From assembly GCA_948442015.1 (NCBI GenBank), contig CAOJRP010000014.1, positions 1 to 41,886 of the forward strand: a DNA stretch of 41,886 nt. The letters are read 5' to 3'. Below the pieces are notes generated by a model that saw only the letters and a program-made list of their open reading frames with translations, was not told where the DNA came from and ran no database searches. This document shows, in pieces, positions 8,993 through 17,539 of the stretch. The first letter of the stretch is position 1, and every line of letters starts with the position of its first letter. Both the position numbers and the translations under genes were made by a program. This DNA comes from an uncultured Erysipelotrichaceae bacterium (GTDB taxonomy: Bacteria > Bacillota_I > Bacilli_A > RF39 > UBA660).

Positions 8993-9260
8993 ACAATTTA
9001 TCCACACCATCATTTTTAGGCACTTCACTATTATTTTTATTATTATTTGTAACTGTTGTATTTAAAGTTTTATTAGCAACACTACTTTTTAAAGCCTCAA
9101 CATCAGTATTAACTGGAGCGGCAAAAAACTTTTTCGAGTTCATATCAGTTGCTCCATGCTTTGTTTCATATAAATAACCTATTAAAGCAAAAACAGCAAA
9201 TACGGCAATAATCGTAAATACTATATAATAATCAGATAATGCTGCAATAATTTCTAGCAT
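8991..9260 (-). CDS. small single-pass membrane protein, unknown
   Basis: An 89-residue protein with one membrane helix (about residues 9-31), followed by a basic segment and a low-complexity Asn/Lys/Val tail (TVTNNNKNNSEVPKNDG). AGGAGGAG sits just before the ATG. It starts 12 nt after the DUF3048 gene and ends at a terminator, so the two form an operon. No family recognised. Confidence 0.7.
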   Translation of the reverse strand: MLEIIAALSDYYIVFTIIAVFAVFALIGYLYETKHGATDMNSKKFFAAPVNTDVEALKSSVANKTLNTTVTNNNKNNSEVPKNDGVDKL

Positions 9261-9272
9261 CTATAGCTCCTC

Positions 9273-10352
9273 CTATTCGATAGTTATATTTTGGTCTTTT
9301 GGTTGAATTTGAATAAAAGTATTTCCATCATTAACTTCAATTTCTTCCCCATTCATATAAGTATACTTAGTTTGATTCTCTCTTGCATCTTTACTCCATT
9401 TAATTGGAACAGCATAACCATTACTAATGTAATAACCTGTACCACTACCTGTATTAGATAGTTCTTGACGACCTTTTCCGCCATCAGGAATTGTGTTGTT
9501 AGCTACTTGATAAGTAATAATATTTTTTACTGTATATTGTTTTTTAGTATCATAGTCAGTATGAGCTTTGCCGTTAATTGTTCTTAAATAAACTTTATTT
9601 TCACTATCATAAGTATACGAAGAAGTATTGACATTTGAATAAGTAATACTTACTTTATCAGCTTTTATAGCACCTTCTTTAGTACTTAAATCAACTTCTT
9701 CTACTTTGTAATTCAATAATAAATCTTTATTTAATGTTGTTCTAAAGCCTTTCTTCTTAATAACTTCTTGTAATCCTTTTAAATTAGCATAAGATGTATG
9801 TTCAGAACTTACTCCTAAGCTTTTGTCACGAGTAAAGCCAGGTGATTCAGCATCAATATGGTCAATACGATATTTTGACATATCACTCTGTGCTTGTGGA
9901 CTCTTACCATGATGAACATAAATTGCATCATTTTCCATCGCATAATCTAAATAATAATGTCTACTACTTCTTACACTACCAATTAAATCTTCGTCCATAT
10001 CGATATCTTTAAATAAAGCCATCATTCTTGTTATTCCACCTTCAACAACAATTTCATAAACGATATAAGCATCTTGTAATCCTCTATGATATGGTCTTGC
10101 TGCTGGAGCATTATTAATCATTATTGCTATTGGTCTAGAACTAGAATCTGGATTAAGTATTTTTAAACCTTGAGGGATATCTAATTTAATTGGTGGTTCT
10201 TCTTCTTTTATATCATCTTTAGAAACACCTTTTAAAAGAAAAATACCACAAACTATTGCAAAGATTAAAACTAAAGCTCCAACTCCTCCGATTATAAACA
10301 TTTTCTTTTGTTTTTCTGTTAAATTTTTAAAATCAATTTTTTTCTTTTTCAT
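9273..10352 (-). CDS. DUF3048 (YerB-like) membrane-anchored protein
   Basis: A 359-residue protein with one N-terminal membrane anchor (about residues 17-45) and no lipobox, unlike Bacillus YerB. The extracellular part carries the DUF3048 signature: RPIAIMINNAPAARPYHRGL, VYEIVVEGGITRMMALFKD, GSVRSSRHYYLDYAMENDAI and YVHHGKSPQAQ. The C-terminal part (GYAVPIKWSKDARENQTKYT) is the second YerB domain. The molecular role of the family is not established; it acts outside the membrane. RBS TAGGTG, ATG at 10352. Confidence 0.9.
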   Translation of the reverse strand: MKKKKIDFKNLTEKQKKMFIIGGVGALVLIFAIVCGIFLLKGVSKDDIKEEEPPIKLDIPQGLKILNPDSSSRPIAIMINNAPAARPYHRGLQDAYIVYEIVVEGGITRMMALFKDIDMDEDLIGSVRSSRHYYLDYAMENDAIYVHHGKSPQAQSDMSKYRIDHIDAESPGFTRDKSLGVSSEHTSYANLKGLQEVIKKKGFRTTLNKDLLLNYKVEEVDLSTKEGAIKADKVSITYSNVNTSSYTYDSENKVYLRTINGKAHTDYDTKKQYTVKNIITYQVANNTIPDGGKGRQELSNTGSGTGYYISNGYAVPIKWSKDARENQTKYTYMNGEEIEVNDGNTFIQIQPKDQNITIE

Positions 10353-10464
10353 TATTAAAACACCTACTTATATAAGAATTATAACACACATAAAAAAAAG
10401 ATAAAACTTTAAATATATATAAGAGTAAATTAAAGTAAAGTAATCTCTTTTTATTTTAGCAATT

Positions 10465-10506
10465 ATTAATAAAACTAATGAAATTTGATGTTTTATCATT
10501 AGTTTT
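10465..10506 (-). terminator. intrinsic terminator of the transglutaminase-like gene
   Basis: Reverse strand AAAACTAATGA (10496-10506) pairs with TCATTAGTTTT (10471-10481), 11 bp with a 14-nt loop, followed by ATTAAT. I see nothing else in 10353-10514. Confidence 0.7.
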
Positions 10507-10514
10507 GTCAAGAA

Positions 10515-11435
10515 TTATTTATAAATAGTTGGAACATTATTATCTAAAATATATTGTCGGTATTCTAATAATTTGTTTAAACCTTTTGATTGATTATCTT
10601 TTAAAAATACTCTTAAACTTTCAGGAATAGTCTTACTATAATATCTTATCTCATTATTAGATATACTTTTCGAACATCTTTTTAGATTAGAATAATCTTC
10701 CCATGGTACTGAAGTACTATGATTTTTATAAAAATCTTCATCACTTTTTAAAGTATTAGCAAACTCTAAATCCATTAAAAATGCTTGCCAATCAAAAGTT
10801 AAATCTAAGTTGTAATAAACATCATCTTTTACTTGATTCCAAGCATGATGTTCATTTTCTCCATATCCACCAACAATATTAGTTTCTATTCCAAGATAAT
10901 TAAGGATTACTTTTAAAGTAAGAGCAACCCCAAGACAAACTGCTTTCCCTTCAAAAAAACTTCCTCTTAAACTTCTTGAAATAATAATATCTTCTTCTGT
11001 CGCATACTCATTATTTTGGTCGCCTTTTTCATTGTACCACACTAACCAAGTAATAATATTACATACCATAACTATTTTATGGATATTATTTTCGGCATTA
11101 TCTGTAATACATTTAAAAGTTTCTAAAACATCATAAATCTTACATAAATCATCGAATGTATAAGATATTTCATTTAGTTCATCTGTAAATTGATAAATAA
11201 TTTCTTTATTAATTGCTAATTTTTCTAAAATTTCTTGCGATAAACCATTACAAGTATTTAACTTTAATATAACTTTTCCACACTCATTAAGTATTTTAAA
11301 AGCAGCATCAGAAATTAAAGATATATTATCAACTTCTATTAAAGAATAATGACCTTCAACTGATGAATTTCTTTCTTTAAGAAAATTATAAAAATCAACT
11401 TGTTTTTCTAATTCTTGTCTTAATTTTATTATCAT
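10515..11435 (-). CDS. transglutaminase-like cysteine protease-fold protein
   Basis: A 306-residue cytosolic protein. The C-terminal half has the transglutaminase-like triad: Cys167 in GKAVCLGVALTLKVILNYLG, His197 in EHHAWNQV and Asp211 in YYNLDLTFDW. The N-terminal 120 residues are helical and unrecognised. Family members act as proteases, peptidases or transglutaminases; the substrate cannot be read from sequence. No signal peptide. AGGAGG precedes the ATG. It lies 23 nt downstream of smpB and ends at a terminator, so it probably closes the rnr-smpB transcript. Confidence 0.8.
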   Translation of the reverse strand: MIIKLRQELEKQVDFYNFLKERNSSVEGHYSLIEVDNISLISDAAFKILNECGKVILKLNTCNGLSQEILEKLAINKEIIYQFTDELNEISYTFDDLCKIYDVLETFKCITDNAENNIHKIVMVCNIITWLVWYNEKGDQNNEYATEEDIIISRSLRGSFFEGKAVCLGVALTLKVILNYLGIETNIVGGYGENEHHAWNQVKDDVYYNLDLTFDWQAFLMDLEFANTLKSDEDFYKNHSTSVPWEDYSNLKRCSKSISNNEIRYYSKTIPESLRVFLKDNQSKGLNKLLEYRQYILDNNVPTIYK

Positions 11436-11458
11436 TTACTCCTCCTATAATACTTAAC

Positions 11459-11890
11459 CTACTTTAAACCATACCTAGCCTCTTTTTCTAAATCTCTTTG
11501 TTTAATAGTTTCTCTTTTATCATACAACTTCTTACCTTGACAAAGACCAAGTAGTACTTTAATCTTATTCTTTTTAAAATACATTTTCAAAGGAACTAGT
11601 GTCTTTCCTTCTTTCGAAACACTATTTTCTAATTCTCTAATCTCTTTCTTATGTAATAAAAGCTTTCTTGTTCTTCGTTCTTCATGATTAAACTGATTAC
11701 CTTGTTCATATTTTGAGATAAAAGAATTAAGTAGTAAGACCTCCCCATTTCTAATAATCGCATAACTATCTTTTAAATTAGCACTACCATTACGAATAGA
11801 CTTAATCTCTGTTCCTTTAAGCTCTATTCCACACTCTATTTCTTCTAAAACAAAATAATCAAAGTAAGCTTTTTTATTCTTTATTTCCAC
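11459..11890 (-). CDS. smpB: SsrA-binding protein SmpB
   Basis: A 143-residue tmRNA-binding protein needed for trans-translation. It carries the expected motifs: KAYFDYFVLEEIECGIELKG near the start, TEIKSIRNGSANLKDSYA, and the basic tail GKKLYDKRETIKQRDLEKEA. Length is normal. It starts at GTG 11890, inside the end of rnr (17-nt overlap), so it is likely translationally coupled. rnr-smpB is a common pair. No ssrA gene is visible nearby. Confidence 0.96.
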   Translation of the reverse strand: MEIKNKKAYFDYFVLEEIECGIELKGTEIKSIRNGSANLKDSYAIIRNGEVLLLNSFISKYEQGNQFNHEERRTRKLLLHKKEIRELENSVSKEGKTLVPLKMYFKKNKIKVLLGLCQGKKLYDKRETIKQRDLEKEARYGLK

Positions 11891-14000
11891 TTAACTCACT
11901 TTCTTTCTTTTCAACTACTTCAAAATCGATTAGAGATGTCTCTTTACTTGCTGCGACAACTTTAATTTTAATTGTATCCCCTAAACGATATTGCTTTTTA
12001 GTAGATTTACCTATCATAGCACATAATTCAGGAATATAGTTAAAATAATCACCTTTTAGGGTATTAACATGAACTAGCCCCTCTACTAAATTAGGAAGTT
12101 CCACAAAGAATCCAAAAGAAGTAATTTGAGTAATTATACCTTTATATTCTTCTCCAATATGTCTTTCCATATATTCAGCCATTTTCATATCCAAGACGTC
12201 ACGTTCTGCATTCACTGCCGCTACTTCTCTTTCACTTGATTGTAATGCTACTTGAACTAATGAGTTTTCTAAAGTTCCAATTGTTGCCATTGATAAATCA
12301 TGTCTTACTAAATAAGTTTTTAGCAAACGATGAACGGTAAGGTCAGGAAATCTTCTTATTGGACTTGTAAAATGCGTATAGTTTTTACTAGCAAGGCCAA
12401 AATGTCCAACATTATCTTTGCTATATTCCGCTTTTCGCATACTACGTAAAAGTAAACTTGATAATATTTCAAATTCTTTTTTATCTCTTAACTCTAACAA
12501 TATTTTTTGCATACTCTTAGGTGTTAATTCATTAGCATTAGTTTTTAATTTATAACCAAGTAAGTGAACTAAATTTAAAAATTCTTCCACTTTTTCTTTT
12601 TTCGGAGTTTCATGAACACGATAAATAAATGGTAAATCCATATTAGCTATATGAGTAGCCACTGTTTCATTAGCAGCAATCATAAAATCCTCAATTAGCT
12701 TTTCACCACTTTCTGATACTCTTTTAACAACATCAATACAAATTCCATTCTCATCTTGAACAGCTTTTGCTTCATCAAGTTCAAAATCGATATAACCACG
12801 AGCGACTTTTTCTTTTCGAAGAATTAAATGCAAATCATTCATTTTCTTTAACGTATTAGCAAATTCTACATAATCAGGAACAATTATATTTCGTTCTATT
12901 ATGTCATTTACTTTCTTATAAGTCATTTTCTTTTTAGATTTAATAACACTTTCAAAAATATCATAATCCACAACTTTTCCTTGAGAGTTTATTTCCATAA
13001 CACAAGACATCGCAAGTCTTCTAACTCCCTCATTCAAAGAACAAATACCATTGGATAATTTATGGGGAATCATCGGTATTACAGTATCAGCTAAATAAGA
13101 AGAAGTACCTCGTTCATAAGCCTTATCCCCTAAAGCCGTATTTTCTTTAACATAGTGCGAAACATCAGCAATATGAACCCCTAATTTATAATTGCCATTC
13201 TCTAAGATATCTAAACTTATAGCATCATCAATATCTTTTGTATCATCGCCATCAATTGTAAAAATCATTTCATTAGTTAAATCTCTTCTATTCTTACACT
13301 CTTCAGCATTTACTTCACTTGGAATATCTTCAAGCTCTTTTTCTACTTCTTCACCAAAATCTTCATAAATACCATATTTATATGCAATACTTAAAATATC
13401 CACACCGGGGTCGTCTTTATGTCCTAAAACTTTGACTAAAGAACCTAAATAATAATTTCTTTTCAATTCTTTAACAATTTGAACTAAGACTTTGTAGCCT
13501 TCCACAACACTAGCTTTACTATGTTTATCAAGTTCCACAACTATATTTTTTTTAGAATCATCTATTTTAATAAAGGCTTTATCTCCGTCAAAAATAACTT
13601 CTCCAACAATATTACTTAAGTCTCTTTTAATTATCCTAACTACTTTACCTTCTTTTTTAATACTTTTATTTATTACTTCACATAAAACAATATCTTCATC
13701 AACAGCATTATTCAAATTTTTACTATCAATATAAATATCCTCTTCTTCTTTTAAAATAACAAAACCAAAACCTTTCTTATTAACTGAAAGTTTTCCTATT
13801 TTTAAAGATGGACAATTTTTTAATAAAATATATTTCTCTTTTTTTGTATAAAACATAATATATTCATCAACTAATTTTTGAAGTTCTTCTAAAAGAAGTT
13901 TATACTCTTCAGTTGTTTTAAGACCTAACATATCATTTATAGCAATTGCTTCTTTAGCTTCATGAACATTATTCATAACTTTTATTATTTCTTCACGCAT
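11874..14000 (-). CDS. rnr: ribonuclease R
   Basis: A 708-residue 3'-to-5' exoribonuclease. After a helical N-terminus there are cold-shock/OB domains (about 70-220), the RNB catalytic domain with the acidic cluster FTIDGDDTKDIDDAIS around 250 and YTHFTSPIRRFPDL further on, and an S1 domain near the C-terminus (EYKGIITQITSFGFFVEL). RNase R degrades structured RNA and works with SmpB and tmRNA on faulty mRNAs. Length and order are normal. Confidence 0.96.
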   Translation of the reverse strand: MREEIIKVMNNVHEAKEAIAINDMLGLKTTEEYKLLLEELQKLVDEYIMFYTKKEKYILLKNCPSLKIGKLSVNKKGFGFVILKEEEDIYIDSKNLNNAVDEDIVLCEVINKSIKKEGKVVRIIKRDLSNIVGEVIFDGDKAFIKIDDSKKNIVVELDKHSKASVVEGYKVLVQIVKELKRNYYLGSLVKVLGHKDDPGVDILSIAYKYGIYEDFGEEVEKELEDIPSEVNAEECKNRRDLTNEMIFTIDGDDTKDIDDAISLDILENGNYKLGVHIADVSHYVKENTALGDKAYERGTSSYLADTVIPMIPHKLSNGICSLNEGVRRLAMSCVMEINSQGKVVDYDIFESVIKSKKKMTYKKVNDIIERNIIVPDYVEFANTLKKMNDLHLILRKEKVARGYIDFELDEAKAVQDENGICIDVVKRVSESGEKLIEDFMIAANETVATHIANMDLPFIYRVHETPKKEKVEEFLNLVHLLGYKLKTNANELTPKSMQKILLELRDKKEFEILSSLLLRSMRKAEYSKDNVGHFGLASKNYTHFTSPIRRFPDLTVHRLLKTYLVRHDLSMATIGTLENSLVQVALQSSEREVAAVNAERDVLDMKMAEYMERHIGEEYKGIITQITSFGFFVELPNLVEGLVHVNTLKGDYFNYIPELCAMIGKSTKKQYRLGDTIKIKVVAASKETSLIDFEVVEKKESELSGNKE

Positions 14001-14016
14001 TATTTATCATTCCTTT

Positions 14017-14442
14017 TTATTCGTTATATTCACATTTTTTTGTACCATTATTATACGATACATGGACTGTTTTATTTTTCATATTAACAACAGCATTTTC
14101 TTTTTCCTCTGTCTTTTTATCATCTTCAATACTAGGATTAGCTAAATCTTCAGAAATTAAACCTTCTTCAATTAACCAACCTAAATTCACATTACATCCA
14201 CTAGTACTTCGACATGTACTACGAAAGTTATTCCAAGTACCTGTTCCTTTATATGACTCAGGGTTACTTTTTTCAATATAAAGACATGCTGCCGACTCCA
14301 ACTTTTTCTTAAAAGCCTCATAGTTTTTATCTTGCTGTTTTCCTTGTAACCCAACCATATTAGTTCCAATAATTATGGCTAAAAGAGCTAGAAGGCCAAT
14401 AATAACTATTAATTCTACAAATGTAAAACCATTTTTTTTCAT
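14017..14442 (-). CDS. type IV prepilin-like protein
   Basis: A 141-residue protein with a prepilin leader: MKKNG then FTFVELIVIIGLLALLAII, i.e. cleavage after Gly5, methylatable Phe and Glu at +5. The soluble part has a cysteine pair (STCRSTSGCN) and a basic/Asn end. GGTGGG precedes the ATG. No pilus assembly genes (ATPase, prepilin peptidase) are in the window, so it may be a stand-alone pseudopilin served by a distant machine (inference). It sits between secG and rnr. Confidence 0.85.
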   Translation of the reverse strand: MKKNGFTFVELIVIIGLLALLAIIIGTNMVGLQGKQQDKNYEAFKKKLESAACLYIEKSNPESYKGTGTWNNFRSTCRSTSGCNVNLGWLIEEGLISEDLANPSIEDDKKTEEKENAVVNMKNKTVHVSYNNGTKKCEYNE

Positions 14443-14479
14443 ATTCCCACCTATTTTAATTATAGCAACTTAATCCAAT

Positions 14480-14500
14480 AAAAAAAAGGTTTAAACCTTT
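14480..14500 (-). terminator. intrinsic terminator after secG
   Basis: Reverse strand AAAGGT TTAA ACCTTT then T8. The hairpin overlaps the secG stop codon. Confidence 0.75.
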
Positions 14501-14714
14501 ATTTGACAAATAATATAAATGAAATTATAAAGAATATTGCTCCTAAAAGAATAGTCAATCTCGTTATTAAAAGTTCTACTCCTCTTTCTTTTTGATTTTG
14601 GAATAATGCCTCATTACCGCCTGTAATTATTTGACTAGCATCACTAGCTTTATTACTTTGTAGCAAAACGATTGCTATTAATAATATTGATACAATTAAA
14701 AGTACTGTTTCCAT
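14499..14714 (-). CDS. secG: preprotein translocase subunit SecG
   Basis: A 71-residue protein with two membrane helices (about 3-20 and 49-69) joined by the SecG loop: VLLQSNKASDASQIITGGNE. It is the small third subunit of SecYEG. Length is normal for Bacillota. The leader GGAAGTGAAAAG before ATG is nearly identical to those at 15006 and 15190. secG upstream of rnr-smpB is a conserved Bacillota order, here with a prepilin gene in between. Confidence 0.92.
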   Translation of the reverse strand: METVLLIVSILLIAIVLLQSNKASDASQIITGGNEALFQNQKERGVELLITRLTILLGAIFFIISFILFVK

Positions 14715-14733
14715 CTTTTCACTTCCACGCTTT

Positions 14734-15006
14734 CTATTTAAGATTTATTTCTTTTTCCTCTTCATTTTGCATATAAGGCTTTAATGCTGACTTAAGGCGA
14801 CTAATATTATTGCTTAATCTTACAACTTCTTCATCTAAAAGTGTATTATTTTTTTCTGAATCTTGATACTGAGCTGAAACAGAAAATACATTTCTATATA
14901 TTTCTTCAGCAGTTACCAATAACTCTTGTAACTTTCTTCCGTCATCAACAACTTTTAACATTAATTCTTTTTCTATAACATTATTTAAACTTTTTATTGT
15001 TTCCAT
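14734..15006 (-). CDS. small coiled-coil protein, unknown
   Basis: A 90-residue soluble helical protein with heptad-like spacing across most of its length (EKELMLKVVDDGRKLQELL, VVRLSNNISRLKSALKPYM). No family recognised. ATG 15006 is chosen because GGAAGTGAAAAG immediately precedes it; the longer frame from 15039 starts at a point without a ribosome binding site. It lies 19 nt upstream of secG and probably shares its transcript. Confidence 0.65.
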   Translation of the reverse strand: METIKSLNNVIEKELMLKVVDDGRKLQELLVTAEEIYRNVFSVSAQYQDSEKNNTLLDEEVVRLSNNISRLKSALKPYMQNEEEKEINLK

Positions 15007-15106
15007 CTTTTCACTTCCTCGCTTTATATAATTTACCATAATTAAAGATTACATACAAGTTTTTATTGGTTTATAAATATTACTAATGTAATGATCATTA
15101 AACACT

Positions 15107-15190
15107 TTAATTTTTTAAAACTATTAATAATCAAATTAAACAAATTGGTAAAAAACATATTTGAATTAAAAGCATTCAAGTCCCGTCCAT
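15107..15190 (-). other. Shine-Dalgarno-led small frame, open only if TGA is read through
   Basis: AGAGGAAGTGAAAAA precedes an ATG at 15190, as good as at the two neighbouring genes. The conventional reading stops after four codons at TGA. If both in-frame TGA codons were read as Trp, the frame would give 27 residues with hydrophobic runs MLLIQICFLPICLI and LLIVLK, ending at TAA 15107. A candidate promoter TTTACA, 16 nt, TATTAT lies just upstream. It may equally be a decayed copy of the neighbouring leader. I do not call it a gene. Confidence 0.25.
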
Positions 15191-15209
15191 TTTTTCACTT
15201 CCTCTATTT

Positions 15210-15431
15210 TATAATTATATAATATTTACTTTTATTGTGTTGTAAACATACTATTAACAAAGAGATTACATTTAATTCACAAACTTTCAAGTTTATCTTT
15301 TTATTTTATGAAATTTCTCTCAGTTATATATATTTTAGCAAATAAATTTTAGTTTAGCAAGTAGTTTTATTACAATTCACAGCTAATTTAAAGAAAAATA
15401 ACTTGTTGCACTAAAAAACAAAAGTTTTTCT
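15210..15431. other. intergenic stretch, no gene seen
   Basis: Very AT-rich. It contains the candidate leftward promoter for the 15190 frame and small imperfect hairpins (e.g. AAAAAC-AAAA-GTTTTT near 15415-15430). I see no open frame with a ribosome binding site and no recognised RNA. Confidence 0.5.
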
Positions 15432-15460
15432 TTGCTATTTCATATAAAACAATATATAAT
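15432..15460 (+). promoter_or_regulatory. promoter of the interrupted transglutaminase-like gene
   Basis: TTGCTA, 17-nt spacer, TATAAT, about 20 bp upstream of the ATG at 15481. The intact promoter suggests that the interrupted gene is, or was recently, transcribed. Confidence 0.7.
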
Positions 15461-15480
15461 ATCAAATTGTTGGTGATTGT

Positions 15481-17019
15481 ATGAAAAAAAAAGAACTAGC
15501 TTTCAAAATTAAAAAATTTTTACTAATGACCTCTTTTTCTTCACTTATATATATAAGTGAGTTTAAACTTACAGGAAAAATGCAAAATATTTTTAATCAG
15601 AAAGCTGTTATTGAGTATGATAATATTATTGAAGATTTTACAAATTTATTATTATCAAATGATATTAAAAATCCGATGGATGTCTTTGAATGTTATAACT
15701 ATGCTTTGTGGGGTGGATATTTTTCTAATAATCATCAATTTCAGTTTACTTCTTCACGTGATTTATATTTTGATAATGCTGGAATAGAATGTATTACTGG
15801 AAAAGGGGTATGTCTAAATATAGCTGATATGTTAACCGACAATTTTCGTAAATTAGGATATAATGCTAATACTATAATTTGTTATGTTACCTCTAATGAA
15901 GTGAACATAACACCTCTTCATAATGATGCTTTGATAAATTGAGATACAAATTATGAAGAATCAACAATTTTGCAATTTATTTCAAAATTAGGAATTATTT
16001 CAGGAAACCATGTGATTACCTGTGTAGAAAATAATGGGGAATATTATTATTTTGATACTACAAACCTTATTTATTTTGATAAATATTCACTAAATGATAT
16101 TAAAATTATAAATGGGAATGGAAATTTAGAACTTAGATATCTTTCTTCTTTAGTTTTTAGCGATATTGGGTCCATAAAAGGAATTTTATCAAAAAATAAT
16201 GAATCTTATAAAGATGAAGTTTATAATAAAAATACTATAGACTTAAGTATACTAGATTTAGAAAATTTTTATTTAAACCATGCAGAACAATACAGTAATA
16301 TTAGCGATAATTTAGAAAGTAAACCTCAGATATTATTTATTATTCTAATGAGTTTTATGATTTTCCAAATTGCAAAATCAATTATAAATAAAATTACGGA
16401 AGCTTATTTCAAAGATTTTACTGATAATTATGATTTATTTTTAAATCATTTAATGAATTTTTTAAATAAATATGATTTAGATGATGACTATGATTATGCA
16501 TTTAACTTATGGAACATGCTTGAAAATGGCTACTTATCATATAAAAGTGGAGACCTTGAATATAAACAAAAATATTTTACAAAAGATGTAGGACAAGAGT
16601 TTTTATTTGATAAAACTTGTTTTAAGGGAAAAATTATAAGTACTATATTAAACATGTGTGGTTATCAAACTTTTTACATAAATACTATTTGTTTTAATAA
16701 CTTAAAAAGAACCAAAATTATGGGAATTACCAAAAACGAAGAAAATTGCGATATTCACTTTTATGATTGTGAAAAAAATGCAATTCTTTTAAAAACAAAA
16801 GAAAATATTTTAATCGATTGCAATACCACCGAACAATATAAAATTTTAAAAGTGGAATCAAATTTTGATAACAAGAAAAAAATCAAGGAATATAAATCAA
16901 AATTTGAAATAAACCCTATTAATGTTATATCTTCAGAAGAATTTAAAACATATTATCAAGAAAATGAAGAACTAATGAAAAATATAGTAAAAAAACTTAT
17001 AAAATTTAAAGAAGAATAG
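15481..17019 (+). pseudogene. two-module transglutaminase-like gene interrupted by one in-frame TGA
   Basis: One frame of 513 codons runs from ATG 15481 to TAG 17017 with a single TGA at 15940-15942 (codon 154). The first module has a transglutaminase-like triad: Cys111 (GKGVCLNIADML) before the TGA, His177 (GNHVITCV) and Asp192 (EYYYFDTTN) after it. A helical stretch follows, then a second, degenerate copy: FNLWNMLENGYLSYKSGDL echoes FECYNYALWGGYFSNNHQF, and KTCFKGKIISTIL echoes GKGVCLNIADML. The reading frame is intact on both sides, so the stop is recent, or the codon is read through; TGG to TGA is one transition. Weak RBS (GGTGA). Confidence 0.75.
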
Positions 17020-17057
17020 TCAAAATTTTTTCTATTATACAAAATAATAGAAATTAA

Positions 17058-17086
17058 TTGATATATTTGTAAATATATGATATTAT
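17058..17086 (+). promoter_or_regulatory. promoter of antitoxin RNA 1
   Basis: TTGATA, 17-nt spacer, TATTAT, with TG one base upstream of the -10 (extended -10). The start is expected near 17093. Confidence 0.65.
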
Positions 17087-17092
17087 TCCAAT

Positions 17093-17166
17093 ATAAAGAC
17101 ACGAAATATGCTCGTTGCCTTTAAGAGATTTTGGCTGATACATTGCTGTATCAGCTTATTTTATTT
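17093..17166 (+). ncRNA. candidate antisense antitoxin RNA, copy 1
   Basis: A predicted transcript of about 75 nt from the promoter at 17058. It ends in a 9-bp hairpin GCTGATACA-TTGC-TGTATCAGC (17134-17155) followed by TTATTTTATTT, a good terminator on this strand. It converges on the small hydrophobic ORF and overlaps the last few bases of its coding region and its 3' UTR. This is the geometry of Fst-type and TxpA/RatA-type antitoxins. No ribosome binding site or ORF is seen in it. Confidence 0.55.
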
Positions 17167-17241
17167 ATGCAATAGCAAGTAAATTTGCATAAATAGAATT
17201 ATGTATATGATTTTAAATAATCTATCAATTATTCTCTTCAT
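17161..17241 (-). CDS. 26-residue hydrophobic peptide, candidate type I toxin, copy 1
   Basis: The peptide begins MKRIIDRLFK, continues with a hydrophobic segment (IIYIILFMQIYLLL) and ends HK: basic ends around one membrane helix, as in type I toxins. GGAGG lies nine bases before ATG 17241; an in-frame ATG at 17247 is too close to it. A promoter at 17325-17353 gives a 5' UTR of about 75 nt. It does not match the Fst, TxpA/BsrG, Ldr or Ibs consensus that I know, so it would be a new family. A convergent RNA overlaps the 3' end. The longer frame up to 17391 runs through the promoter and is not the gene. Confidence 0.6.
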   Translation of the reverse strand: MKRIIDRLFKIIYIILFMQIYLLLHK

Positions 17242-17324
17242 ACGCATACACCTCCAAATTTTTAATCCCCCTAAAGAAGTCACTAAAAATAAAGGCATTA
17301 AACAATATCTCGTATCTCGGTCAT

Positions 17325-17353
17325 ACTTTAGCACAAATAAAAAGGCTTGTAAA
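17325..17353 (-). promoter_or_regulatory. promoter of candidate toxin 1
   Basis: Reverse strand TTTACA, 17-nt spacer, TAAAGT, with TGC just before the -10 (extended -10). Identical boxes occur in copy 2. Confidence 0.6.
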
Positions 17354-17504
17354 ACCACAATTTTTGGATTATTGCAACATAAAAAATACAATAATCTAAT
17401 TATTGCTTAACAAAAATTGAATTATTGATGAAAATTTTTGTTAATAATCGAAGAATTGGTAAAATTTAAAAATTTTTACATTAACATAAAATGATAAAAA
17501 TTAA

Positions 17505-17533
17505 TTGATATTTATGTAAATATATGATAGTAT
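17505..17533 (+). promoter_or_regulatory. promoter of antitoxin RNA 2
   Basis: TTGATA, 17-nt spacer, TAGTAT, again with TG one base before the -10. The -10 differs by one base from copy 1. Confidence 0.55.
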
Positions 17534-17539
17534 TCCAAT

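Larger units (their letters stand above)
17051..17477. repeat. tandem duplication, copy 1 (candidate type I toxin-antitoxin unit)
   Basis: About 427 bp repeated almost unchanged at 17498-17923, directly adjacent. Identity is complete over the small ORF and its ribosome binding site. Differences cluster in the hairpin loop, the 5' end of the antisense RNA and the 5' end of the toxin mRNA. The unit also contains an imperfect hairpin of GATTATTG/CAATAATC upstream of the toxin promoter. Confidence 0.9.

Noticed and set aside
8926-9177. plus-strand frame opposite the small membrane protein
   Set aside because: No ribosome binding site; it covers the terminator and the antisense of the 8991-9260 gene, whose start has AGGAGGAG.
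10353-15480. tmRNA (ssrA) near smpB
   Set aside because: No tRNA-like ends or tag reading frame were found in the gaps around rnr-smpB.
15557-15787. alternative frame inside the interrupted transglutaminase-like gene
   Set aside because: The other frame has the triad motifs, promoter and start.
15940-15942. selenocysteine at the TGA
   Set aside because: No SECIS-like hairpin is apparent right after it, and the position is not a catalytic one.
17161-17391. 76-codon minus-strand frame over the repeat unit
   Set aside because: It runs through the toxin promoter and 5' UTR; only the last 26 codons follow a ribosome binding site.
17201-17410. 69-codon plus-strand frame antisense to candidate toxin 1
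   Set aside because: No ribosome binding site, and the frame is not kept in copy 2.
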